Below are positions 44,451-52,829 of a DNA stretch of 64,000 nucleotides, piece by piece (positions within the stretch are counted from its first letter, which is position 1; every line of letters begins with the position of its first letter). Location: positions 1 through 64,000 of the forward strand of contig JAFUTX010000021.1 of assembly GCA_017484065.1 (NCBI GenBank), in the 5' to 3' direction. The stretch is from Bacilli bacterium. GTDB lineage: Bacteria; Bacillota_I; Bacilli_A; RF39; UBA660. A program made the position numbers and the translations under genes. The notes under the pieces were generated by a model that saw nothing but the letters and a program-made list of their open reading frames with translations, ran no database searches and had not been told where the DNA came from.

Positions 44451-44582
44451 ACATAAACCTCCCTTCATAATACTTTATTCTATATTAAACTTCTAAATTA
44501 GACAATAGTAAAATAAAGAAATTATAAAAGATTTATTTACATATAAAGTAGTTATCTGTTAAAATGTATCTAGGTGAAGAAA

Positions 44583-45518
44583 ATGACTATTGTATTTAAA
44601 GTTAGTGATAATGTAAAAAAGAAAGTAATTGAATACTATAAAGACTTAAGAAAAGATAAAACTCCTCCTTATGCTGTTTTTCAAGCTGTAGAAGCTGATA
44701 CTGTTATTACTTTATATGAAAGTGGCAAATTAATGTTTCAAGGAATTAGTGCTGATATAGATGCTAATATATGGGTTGATTTAGAGAAAAGATTAAATAA
44801 TCGAATTATAGATATTACTAGTAACGATAAGAAAAAAGATAAAGATACTAAGGAAAAGAAAGAATTTTTTAATGAAAGTACTATAGGTAGTGACGAAGTT
44901 GGTACTGGAGATTTCTTTGGACCTATTGTGGTAAGTGCTAGTTTTGTAAGCAAAGATCAATTTCCATATCTTATAGATTTAGGAGTAAAAGATAGTAAAA
45001 AATTAGATGATGAGAAAATTATTAAGATAGCTCCGGAACTTATTAAAAATATTCCACATGTAACTTATATACTTGATAATAAGACTTACAACTCTAATTA
45101 TAGTGATGATATGAATATGAATAAGATTAAATCAGTGCTTCATAATAAAGTATTAATTGAATTAATTAAAAAAGAAAATCCTAATTATAGTAAGATAGTC
45201 ATTGATCAATTTGTATATCCGAAAAAGTATTATGAACATATAAATGGTGTTAAAGAAAAATTAACTAATATTACATTTACTACTAAAGCAGAAGATAAGT
45301 GTTTATCTGTAGCTGTAGCATCTATTATTTCTAGATATATATTCCTAAAAAAAATGAAAGAGCTAAGTAATGAATTAGACTTAGATATTCCTAAAGGGGC
45401 TGGAACTATAGTTGATGAAGTTGGTGCAAAAATAGTTAAAGAACATGGTTACGATAAATTATATGATATAGCTAAGATGAACTTTAAAAATAAAGATAAA
45501 ATTAAAGAATTATTATAA
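44583..45518 (+). CDS. rnhC: Ribonuclease HIII
   Basis: A 311-residue RNase HIII that removes RNA from RNA-DNA hybrids. The N-terminal TBP-like substrate-binding domain (1-~85) is followed by a Lys-rich linker and the catalytic domain with SDEVGTGDFFGPIVV (first Asp and Glu), VKDSKKL, IDQF and a C-terminal segment with KAEDKCLSVAVASIISRY. ATG 44583 is preferred over GTG 44574, since the GTG lies within the AGGTGAAG ribosome binding site. Confidence 0.93.
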   Translation: MTIVFKVSDNVKKKVIEYYKDLRKDKTPPYAVFQAVEADTVITLYESGKLMFQGISADIDANIWVDLEKRLNNRIIDITSNDKKKDKDTKEKKEFFNESTIGSDEVGTGDFFGPIVVSASFVSKDQFPYLIDLGVKDSKKLDDEKIIKIAPELIKNIPHVTYILDNKTYNSNYSDDMNMNKIKSVLHNKVLIELIKKENPNYSKIVIDQFVYPKKYYEHINGVKEKLTNITFTTKAEDKCLSVAVASIISRYIFLKKMKELSNELDLDIPKGAGTIVDEVGAKIVKEHGYDKLYDIAKMNFKNKDKIKELL

Positions 45519-45520
45519 AT

Positions 45521-45544
45521 GTACAGAAAACCTGTACTTTTTTA
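45521..45544 (+). terminator. Terminator after rnhC
   Basis: A 6-bp stem GTACAG/CTGTAC (45521-45526 with 45532-45537) with a 5-base loop is followed by seven T. Confidence 0.75.
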
Positions 45545-45608
45545 TTGTAATTAAAAGATAATTGATCATTCTAGTATACTTAAAACTGAATATAAAATCA
45601 TTCTTATC

Positions 45609-45637
45609 TTGACATTTATATTGTTTTATGCTACTAT
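45609..45637 (+). promoter_or_regulatory. Strong promoter of the 184-residue gene
   Basis: TTGACA (45609-45614), 17 bases, TACTAT (45632-45637). An upstream in-frame start would lie inside the -35 hexamer, so translation must begin downstream at 45666. Confidence 0.7.
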
Positions 45638-45665
45638 ACAACTCATAAAAAAAGGGGGTTTTTTT

Positions 45666-46220
45666 ATGAATAATAGTAATGAGATACGAAATGATATTGA
45701 AATGATAACAAACTATATAAAAGAAGCACAAATGAATAATTCTGATGATGATTTAGAGTTTTTAAAAAATATAGTTAAAGAAAATATTAAACAAATAAAC
45801 AACTTAATGATAAACGCATGTGAAGACGAAAGAACTTATGTAAAAGCTATTGTCCAATCAAAATTAGCAAGTATTATTTTTCGTTCAAAAGGCCTAAGCG
45901 ATTATCTTATATCAAAATATGAAAAAGGTATAAAAAAAGCTGAATATGAAAGAACTACTCTATTAGAATTAAAAAAATATTTAAAAGCCATTCAACAAAC
46001 AGCAATGTATGAAAATTTGGATTTAGTTTTTGAAATGATATATACTGTTCTTAATGTTCAAAATATGAGAAGAAATAATATTAAAACAGAAGCAAGTATG
46101 ACTGTTGATTCTTTACGTAAAATTAATTACATTCCTGCTACTGATAATGAGAATATAGATGAATATATAGAATTTATAAATAACGGTCTTGATACTATTA
46201 ATAAAAAACAATCACGTTAA
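45666..46220 (+). CDS. Unknown helical 184-residue protein
   Basis: A soluble, highly helical and charged protein with no recognised motif. AGGGGG lies 8 bases before ATG 45666, and a near-consensus promoter precedes it. It stands alone between convergent rnhC and relA transcripts and ends in its own terminator. A strong promoter hints at sizeable expression. Function unknown. Confidence 0.65.
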   Translation: MNNSNEIRNDIEMITNYIKEAQMNNSDDDLEFLKNIVKENIKQINNLMINACEDERTYVKAIVQSKLASIIFRSKGLSDYLISKYEKGIKKAEYERTTLLELKKYLKAIQQTAMYENLDLVFEMIYTVLNVQNMRRNNIKTEASMTVDSLRKINYIPATDNENIDEYIEFINNGLDTINKKQSR

Positions 46221-46238
46221 TGTGACTGTTTTTTTTGA
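46197..46238. terminator. Hairpin between convergent genes
   Basis: Between this gene and relA, AAAAACA-TCAC (46203-46215) pairs with GTGA-TGTTTTT (46221-46233) with one mismatch, followed by T on the plus strand; it may serve both strands. Confidence 0.5.
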
Positions 46239-46244
46239 TTAGTA

Positions 46245-48377
46245 TTAAAAATTCATACGTTCTACTATTTTTTTAATATAAGATTGATTATTTAATACAT
46301 TTATAAATTTATTTAATTCATCTTTATTTTTAACTTTTAAAGTAAGTGTATAAATTATGCTGTTATCGTGTTCTATTGTTTTTATAGCATCAATATAAAT
46401 AGCAGCACTAGTAGCTTTACTTACAATATCAGATAAATAGTTTTTACCAAGTAATACTTCAATATTAATGATAGCATGATAATTATTTATACTATTAGGA
46501 TTCCATAGAACATCAATTAATCTTTCGTTTTTATTAATTACGTTACCACAACTACTTTTATGAATAGTGATACCTCTACCTTTTGTAATATATCCAATAA
46601 TATCATCACCTTTTATTGGATTACAACATTTAGCAAGAGTAACCTCTACATCCCCTATTCCGCTAACTATAACATCGTTTTTATAGTTAGTTTTTTCTGT
46701 TTTTACACTAGTTATTTTACTAATTAATACATCAATTGGACTTTTTTCTTCTTCAGTTACAATACTTATTATATAAGCTGCAGTATATCTTAACGATCCA
46801 ATATTAAAATATATTTCGTCTAAATCTTGTAAGTTTAATGTTTTAAGTATTTTAGCTACATTATCATTAGTTAATATTTCACCAATTACTAATCTTTTCT
46901 TTTTTATTTCTTTTTCAAATATCTCTTTACCACGTTCAATATATGTTAATCTCTCTTGTTTATTAAAGTATGTTCTAATTTTATTTCTAGCATGTGTTGT
47001 TTTAACAAAATTTAGCCAATCTTTATTAGGCGTAGCATCCTTTTTAGTTTGAATATTAACGATATCGTTATTATTAAGTTCATAATCTAATGTCACTATA
47101 TTACCATTTACTAAGGCATTTACAGTTGTATCTCCTACTTTACTATGAATTCGATAAGCAAAATCTATTGGCGTACTACCTTTAGGGAGTTCTACTACAT
47201 CACCATTAGGAGTAAATACATAAATCATTTCTGTAAGTAATTCATTATTTACATTAACTGCTAAATCATTATCTAGACTTGATTCCATGACATTACGGAA
47301 TAGTTCTAATTTTTGTTCCATTAGTGCTTGTGTTTTTTTAGTTCCTTTTTCCTTGTAAGACCAATGGCTTGCTATACCTTTTTCAGCTATTTCATCCATC
47401 TCATATGTACGTATTTGTACTTCAAATACTTTACCTTCTACGCCAAATACTGATGTATGTAGAGATTGATACATATTTTCTTTAGGCATAGCTATATAAT
47501 CTTTAAATCTTTTGGGAATAGGACGATATTTAGAATGGATTAATCCTACACTTAAATAACATTCACTTTCTTTTTCAACAAATACTCTTAAAGCAAGAAT
47601 ATCATAGATATCACTCCATTTACGCCCAGTAGTAAGTTTTTTATAAATACTATAAACACTTTTTACCCTACTTTTAATCTTAAATTTAATACCATTTTCA
47701 CTTAGTATTTCGCTGATGCTATCCTGCATTTCTTGTAAGATATTATTCATCTCGTCTCTGCTATTATTTAATTTTTCTAATATATCATTGTAAACATCTG
47801 GTTTAGTATAACGTAAACATAAATCTTCTAATTCACTTTTTATTTTATTAATACCTAGTCGATGAGCAATTGGAATTAATACAGACATTGTTTCATTAGC
47901 TTTTTTCTTTTTTAATTTATCATCTTTAGAATTAAATAAAGAACGCATTGAATCTAATCTATCGGCAAGTTTAATAAATAATGCTCTAACATCTTCACTC
48001 ATACCTACTATTACTTTTCTTAAATAAATAGCAGAATCTTCCTTATTGTCTTTTAATTCTACATGGTTAATCTTAGTAATAATATTGACTAGATTCGCTA
48101 TATCTTCATTAAATACTTCTGTTAATTCTTCTACTGTGCTTATTTCACTAACTATTGTTTTATGAAGTATAGCTGCTACTATAGTAGTGTAATCAACTTC
48201 TAAATCAAGCAAGATGTCCGCTACTCTCAAACTGTGATTTATTTCTTTATTATCAAGTTCCTTAGTTTTAATAAATTCATAGGCTTTATTAATTAAATCA
48301 ATTTCTTTTTTATTATTACTATATTCTCTATATTTAGCTATAATATCGTCAATTGTTTTATTTATTTGTTTATTCAT
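46245..48377 (-). CDS. relA: Bifunctional (p)ppGpp synthetase/hydrolase Rel
   Basis: A 710-residue long RSH enzyme that makes and degrades (p)ppGpp in the stringent response. The HD hydrolase domain (~45-145; NHSLRVADILLD, AILHKTI) and the synthetase domain (GRKWSDIYDILALRVFV) are followed by TGS (ELPKGSTPIDFAYRIHSKVGD), a zinc-finger-like Cys-Cys segment (LAKCCNPIKGDDIIGYITKGRGITIHKSSC) and a C-terminal ACT domain. The length matches Bacillus RelA. The comN gene lies 11 bases upstream. Confidence 0.95.
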   Translation of the reverse strand: MNKQINKTIDDIIAKYREYSNNKKEIDLINKAYEFIKTKELDNKEINHSLRVADILLDLEVDYTTIVAAILHKTIVSEISTVEELTEVFNEDIANLVNIITKINHVELKDNKEDSAIYLRKVIVGMSEDVRALFIKLADRLDSMRSLFNSKDDKLKKKKANETMSVLIPIAHRLGINKIKSELEDLCLRYTKPDVYNDILEKLNNSRDEMNNILQEMQDSISEILSENGIKFKIKSRVKSVYSIYKKLTTGRKWSDIYDILALRVFVEKESECYLSVGLIHSKYRPIPKRFKDYIAMPKENMYQSLHTSVFGVEGKVFEVQIRTYEMDEIAEKGIASHWSYKEKGTKKTQALMEQKLELFRNVMESSLDNDLAVNVNNELLTEMIYVFTPNGDVVELPKGSTPIDFAYRIHSKVGDTTVNALVNGNIVTLDYELNNNDIVNIQTKKDATPNKDWLNFVKTTHARNKIRTYFNKQERLTYIERGKEIFEKEIKKKRLVIGEILTNDNVAKILKTLNLQDLDEIYFNIGSLRYTAAYIISIVTEEEKSPIDVLISKITSVKTEKTNYKNDVIVSGIGDVEVTLAKCCNPIKGDDIIGYITKGRGITIHKSSCGNVINKNERLIDVLWNPNSINNYHAIINIEVLLGKNYLSDIVSKATSAAIYIDAIKTIEHDNSIIYTLTLKVKNKDELNKFINVLNNQSYIKKIVERMNF

Positions 48378-48388
48378 TTTTAACTCCT

Positions 48389-48649
48389 TTATACATCATA
48401 TCTTTTCATTAGTTTTTCGCTTACATAATTTTTAATAACTATATCATCTAATCTAAATATATCATCAATAATATCATATAAAGTTAGATTACTCTCATTA
48501 TGCCATCGATTAATTCTTAAATACTCAAAGATATCCATTTCTTTAACAATAGTTATTTTCTTTCTTTTTAAATCAATAACTTTAGATTTTAAAGCTGGTA
48601 ATATTAATTTATATAAATCTTCTAAACTTCTAATATTTAAATTATCCAT
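48389..48649 (-). CDS. comN: ComN-like post-transcriptional regulator
   Basis: An 86-residue protein with the pattern of the ComN family (LYKLILPALKSKVIDLKRKK ... IFEYLRINRWHNESNLTLYDIIDDIF). In Bacillus, comN lies between spoVB and secDF near relA and affects comE mRNA localisation. ATG 48649 is preferred; the GTG at 48658 is part of the AAAGGTG ribosome binding site. Placement between relA and a SpoVB-like gene supports the call. Confidence 0.7.
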   Translation of the reverse strand: MDNLNIRSLEDLYKLILPALKSKVIDLKRKKITIVKEMDIFEYLRINRWHNESNLTLYDIIDDIFRLDDIVIKNYVSEKLMKRYDV

Positions 48650-48713
48650 ATTATTCACCTTTATTTCATATATTTATTATATAGCAAAATATAAACAAAT
48701 AAAAGGTGGACTA

Positions 48714-50009
48714 ATGAAAAAAAATAAATTTATTACATCAACATTAATATTAATACTAGGTGGATTTATAACTAAAATATTGGGATTTGTAATTAGAATC
48801 ATCTATACAAGAATAATTGGAGAAGATGGGGTTTCATTATATTTTCTAGTAATGCCAACTTATTCTTTGCTTCTTACTTTTGCTACTTTATCTCTGCCAA
48901 TAGCTATTAGTAAATTAGTAAGTGAAAGTAAAGAAAGAAGTTTAAAGATACTTTCTAACGCTACTATTATAACTATCTTTATCAATATATTAATTATTAT
49001 ATTAACTTTTATATTTGCTAAACCTATTGCTTATAACTTACTTAAAGAGCCTAAATGTTATTACTTAATTATAGCTATGAGTTTAACCTTTCCTTTTGTA
49101 AGTATATCTAGCATTATTAAAGGTTATTTTTATGGTAAACAAAAAATGACTCCCCATACGATAAGTAATATAGTAGAACAAATAGTTAGAATTATCTTAA
49201 TTATTTATATTATTCCAATATTAATGAAGAAAAATATTATTTATGCTGTAGTTGGACTAATTTTAACTAATATTGCTAGTGAGCTGGCATCTATCTTAAC
49301 ATTTTTCTTCTTTATGCCTAAAAAAGTAATGATTACTAAACAAGATTTAAAAATTAATAGTTATACTACTAAAAGTATCCTTGGTATTTCTCTACCTAAT
49401 GTATCAAGCAGAATTATTGGCAATATTGGTTTCTTTTTTGAACCAATCATCTTAACTAATGTTTTATTATCAGTTGGATATACAAGTTCTTATATCGTTA
49501 AAGAATATGGAATATACAATGCTTATAGTATTTCTACACTTACTATTCCATCATTTTTTATTATGGCTATTTCAAGTGCATTACTACCAGAGATATCAAA
49601 ATTCTATAATAATAAAAATATAGTTATGGTAAAAAGAAGAATTAAACAAGCTCTAATTATATCTGGTATACTTGGTATATTCTTTTCATCTTGTTTTTAC
49701 ATCTACAGATACAAATTACTAGATGTGATATATAAAACTACTAGTGGAGCAAATTATATAAAAATATTAGTACCATTCTTTTGTTTGTTTTATTTAGAAG
49801 GACCATTAATTAGTTCCTTACAAGCATTAAATAAATCTAAGGTTACTATGTTTATTACTATAATCGGTGTAATAATAAAATTAATTATAATGGCTCTACT
49901 TAGTTTATTTCACATTGGAATATATTCATTAGTTATAAGTGAAATAATAAATATTATTCTAGTAGTATTTTTAAATTTTATAGCATTAAAAAATGTATTA
50001 AGTAAATAG
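48714..50009 (+). CDS. SpoVB/MurJ-type polysaccharide flippase
   Basis: A 431-residue membrane protein of the MATE-like flippase superfamily with about 12-14 helices. Opening segment LGGFITKILGFVIRIIYTRIIGEDGVSLY and middle SLPNVSSRIIGNIGFFFEPIIL fit SpoVB/MurJ-type lipid II or glycan flippases. SpoVB in Bacillus serves the spore cortex; the place beside comN supports this. AAAGGTGG lies 8 bases before the ATG. Its end overlaps the convergent small membrane gene by 12 bases. Confidence 0.88.
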   Translation: MKKNKFITSTLILILGGFITKILGFVIRIIYTRIIGEDGVSLYFLVMPTYSLLLTFATLSLPIAISKLVSESKERSLKILSNATIITIFINILIIILTFIFAKPIAYNLLKEPKCYYLIIAMSLTFPFVSISSIIKGYFYGKQKMTPHTISNIVEQIVRIILIIYIIPILMKKNIIYAVVGLILTNIASELASILTFFFFMPKKVMITKQDLKINSYTTKSILGISLPNVSSRIIGNIGFFFEPIILTNVLLSVGYTSSYIVKEYGIYNAYSISTLTIPSFFIMAISSALLPEISKFYNNKNIVMVKRRIKQALIISGILGIFFSSCFYIYRYKLLDVIYKTTSGANYIKILVPFFCLFYLEGPLISSLQALNKSKVTMFITIIGVIIKLIIMALLSLFHIGIYSLVISEIINIILVVFLNFIALKNVLSK

Positions 50010-50324
50010 TTTTTTCAACATCTTACCTGTACTTTTTAAACCATCACCAAATACACTTTTAATAACATCATTAATGCCGTTGCCAGCTTTTGTTAAAAAG
50101 TTAGAATAATCTTTATTTTCTTCGGCGATATAACTGTTTATATCAATTTGTTTACCTTCTTTCACATCTTGTTCAAATCTTTTTATATTAGCATTAGTCA
50201 TAATAGTTTTCTTACTCATTTTAGTTTCATAATAACCACATTCTAACGAAATATACAAAACAATAAAAGCAAATAATAATAAACAAAAAAATTTCCATAG
50301 TATGTTAGTTTTTTTCTTTTTCAT
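49998..50324 (-). CDS. Small membrane protein linked to spoIIP
   Basis: A 108-residue protein with one N-terminal membrane anchor (~8-28) and a short external part with no recognised motif. Its ATG overlaps the spoIIP stop (ATGA), with AAGGTGAG before it, so its translation is coupled to spoIIP. It may help the engulfment enzymes or be a lineage-specific sporulation factor. Confidence 0.6.
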   Translation of the reverse strand: MKKKKTNILWKFFCLLLFAFIVLYISLECGYYETKMSKKTIMTNANIKRFEQDVKEGKQIDINSYIAEENKDYSNFLTKAGNGINDVIKSVFGDGLKSTGKMLKKLFT

Positions 50325-51229
50325 ACTTGCTCACCTTCAATATAAGAAAATAAAACATCTGCTATAATACCAGTAGTATTATTTACCTCTTCAATATTAT
50401 TGTATTGGGCACCTATTTCAATAAGAATAGCTCTAGGAGATAAATCTTGATTATATACGCCATTTACTCCTTTACCACTTTTTACAGCTATACCTCGACA
50501 TAATCCTGGATATAATTCATCTATTTTTAATCTTAATTGTTTAGCAAACGCTAAATTAGATTCATATGTATCATACTCACTACCTATAACAAACATAATC
50601 TTGGCATAATTAATGTCATTTATAGTGATAGTAGATAGATCATGTCCTACTGAATCTCTATGTATATCTATTAAATATTTAATACTAGCATTACTTGCTA
50701 AAGCATTTTCAATTAGTATTCTACTAGCTTTATAAGAATAGCCATAACTCCAATTATTATTATTTAAAATATTAGTAATATTACCTGTTTCTACTATACT
50801 AGGTATGCCTAAATCATTTAATCTTTCTCTTAGTATATAACTAGCCATCATTACTGTAGGAGTTATGTTATAAGCTTCTAAATTAGTTTTATCATAAGCT
50901 TCCGTTTGGTGTGAATTATAAATATATACAATTGGATTATTAATATCTACTGGAGCAGGATCTTCAACATAATCACTTGTTTTGGTTGAAATATGTTCTG
51001 AATCATCCGTCTCTGTTACAAAATCAGTTTTATTTAAATCAATTCCTAAAGAATATTTAACTAAAAAATTAGTACTATTCATTCTTTTTAAGTCAAATAA
51101 TTGATAATTGCTTAAAGAACCATTAAAACTATTATTAACTAATAATTTAAGGATTTTTTCATCATTTAACTTACTAGCATATTTATTATATAAATAATTA
51201 AATACAAAATAAAAACTACTAAACATCAC
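50321..51229 (-). CDS. spoIIP: Stage II sporulation protein P
   Basis: A protein of at least 302 residues that breaks down peptidoglycan (amidase and endopeptidase) at the engulfing septum with SpoIID and SpoIIM. Motifs: IYNSHQTEAY, LIDIHRDS, and DLSPRAILIEIG, matching metal ligands His, His and the catalytic Glu of the amidase fold. The standard start here is GTG 51229, which leaves half a membrane anchor. In-frame codons upstream to 51298 encode a basic segment and the rest of the anchor, and AGGAGGG (51304-51310) lies before an ATA/ATT codon there. A non-standard start is possible. Confidence 0.88.
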   Translation of the reverse strand: MMFSSFYFVFNYLYNKYASKLNDEKILKLLVNNSFNGSLSNYQLFDLKRMNSTNFLVKYSLGIDLNKTDFVTETDDSEHISTKTSDYVEDPAPVDINNPIVYIYNSHQTEAYDKTNLEAYNITPTVMMASYILRERLNDLGIPSIVETGNITNILNNNNWSYGYSYKASRILIENALASNASIKYLIDIHRDSVGHDLSTITINDINYAKIMFVIGSEYDTYESNLAFAKQLRLKIDELYPGLCRGIAVKSGKGVNGVYNQDLSPRAILIEIGAQYNNIEEVNNTTGIIADVLFSYIEGEQV

Positions 51230-51340
51230 TACAATAAATAATATTAATCGATACTTATTAATTTTAATTTTCCTCTTAGCTTTAAATCTTTTTTTTATAA
51301 TATCCCTCCTCTTATAATATCATTATAAACTACTGGATAT

Positions 51341-51372
51341 AAAAAATATGTCACATTAAGGTAACATATTTA
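51341..51372. terminator. Terminator after the deacetylase gene
   Basis: An 8-bp stem AAATATGT/ACATATTT (51344-51351 with 51364-51371) with A- and T-runs on both sides lies between spoIIP and the deacetylase gene. On the minus strand it is positioned to end the deacetylase transcript. Confidence 0.55.
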
Positions 51373-51387
51373 AATTTTTTTCATTTT

Positions 51388-52254
51388 TTAATCTTTATTA
51401 ATTATTTTCTTAATTATAGATTTAGTATAACTTTTTAAAGTTACTTTTTCATTTATTACTGCAACAAAGTCATTCATTGTATAATCTGCTCTTATTTCAA
51501 TTCTTGGTACTAAGTATTTATCAGCAGTATTCTTTACTTTTTGGTTATCTTTAAAAGTAAAAGCTAAATCAAATCCTACTTCTTTAGCTGCTTTAGTATA
51601 TTTTTCATCTTTAGTTCCAAATGGGTAAGCTAAATATTTAGTATTATTTAATAATTTTCTAGACAGTTTTAAATCGTTAATTACTTCTTCATAGTTTTTT
51701 AATTCAATAGGATTTCTACCATCAACTAAATCATGCATATTATCAGTATGAGATCCAATTATCATACTAGGGTGTTTTTTTAATATTTCATCTATCTTAT
51801 CTTGCCCTAAAAAATAAAATTCATTTTCTGCCCAATCATGAGTAGTTTCATTTATTCTTGAAGAAATAACAAAATTAATAGAATCAAATCCATATTTTTC
51901 TAAAATTGGTAGAGCTTTATAATAAGATGATATATTTCCGTCATCCATTGTAATTAAAAATGATTTATTATCTACTTCACATTTATTATCTATATAACAT
52001 ATTATTTTATCTGGAGTTATACTTTTATAGCCATTATCTTTTAAATACTTCATTTGTTTATCAAATTGTTCAACTGAAATAACATTATAGTTATCTTTAT
52101 AGTATTTATTTTTTTCTTCTTCACTTACAAAATGATGATATGCTAGCACACTAATACCATCATTAGAATGATTATTTACCTTGTAAAACCCATAGAAAAA
52201 TATTAATAATAAAATAGTAATAATTGTTATAAATATAATAATTACTTTTTTCAT
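51388..52254 (-). CDS. Membrane-anchored polysaccharide deacetylase (CE4)
   Basis: A 288-residue protein with an N-terminal signal anchor (~4-26) and a NodB-type deacetylase domain. The metal/catalytic Asp pair is in LITMDDGN, the His ligands in GSHTDNMHDL and the third motif in YLAYPFGT. It most likely removes N- or O-acetyl groups from peptidoglycan or another wall glycan outside the cell. Its location before spoIIP may mean a sporulation or cortex role. It is a single gene with a terminator. Confidence 0.9.
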   Translation of the reverse strand: MKKVIIIFITIITILLLIFFYGFYKVNNHSNDGISVLAYHHFVSEEEKNKYYKDNYNVISVEQFDKQMKYLKDNGYKSITPDKIICYIDNKCEVDNKSFLITMDDGNISSYYKALPILEKYGFDSINFVISSRINETTHDWAENEFYFLGQDKIDEILKKHPSMIIGSHTDNMHDLVDGRNPIELKNYEEVINDLKLSRKLLNNTKYLAYPFGTKDEKYTKAAKEVGFDLAFTFKDNQKVKNTADKYLVPRIEIRADYTMNDFVAVINEKVTLKSYTKSIIKKIINKD

Positions 52255-52342
52255 AGTACCACCTATTAAAAGTATAACAAATAAAACAAAAAATGTATAT
52301 TTTAAAATATTAAGTATAAACTTTTAATAAAGGATGATGAAA

Positions 52343-52798
52343 ATGAATTTTTTTAAGAAAATATACTATTTATTCTTACCATTATTTCTAGGAGGTATTA
52401 CTGGTCTAATTATTTCTAAGAATATTGATTATACTTCGCTTAATCAACCTCCACTAGCCCCTCCTAAGATTATATTTCCTATTATGTGGAGCATATTGTA
52501 TCTACTTATGGGAATAGCATTCTACATATATAAGAAAAATAATTATAGTGAAAAAGATATAGATACTACATATTACATTCAATTATTTTTTAACCTTCTA
52601 TGGCCAATAATATTTTTTGTATTAAAATTAAGATTTATAGCTATTATTTGGATATTACTCCTACTATTCTATATTATTAAACTACTTAGAAAAATAAAAG
52701 AAGTAAATAAAACATCTTATTACTTATTATTACCATATTTAATATGGACAATATTTGCAACCTATTTAAATATTGGCATATATATTTTAAATAGATAA
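52343..52798 (+). CDS. tspO: TspO/MBR family membrane protein
   Basis: A 151-residue five-helix membrane protein of the TspO/peripheral benzodiazepine receptor family. Segments LPLFLGGITGLI, LNQPPLAPPKIIFPIMWSILYLLMGIAFYI and the C-terminal LPYLIWTIFATYLNIGIYILN match the family core, including the W-x-F/Y-like helix. These proteins bind porphyrins and sterol-like ligands and are tied to stress signalling. ATG 52343 is chosen because AAAGG lies 9 bases before it; earlier ATG codons sit too near. Confidence 0.9.
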   Translation: MNFFKKIYYLFLPLFLGGITGLIISKNIDYTSLNQPPLAPPKIIFPIMWSILYLLMGIAFYIYKKNNYSEKDIDTTYYIQLFFNLLWPIIFFVLKLRFIAIIWILLLLFYIIKLLRKIKEVNKTSYYLLLPYLIWTIFATYLNIGIYILNR

Positions 52799-52828
52799 AA
52801 GATACAAGCTAACTAGCCTGTATCTTTT
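52797..52828. terminator. Bidirectional terminator between tspO and mmpL-like gene
   Basis: A 10-bp stem (52797-52806 with 52819-52828) with T-runs on both strands serves the two convergent genes. Confidence 0.7.
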
Positions 52829-52829
52829 T

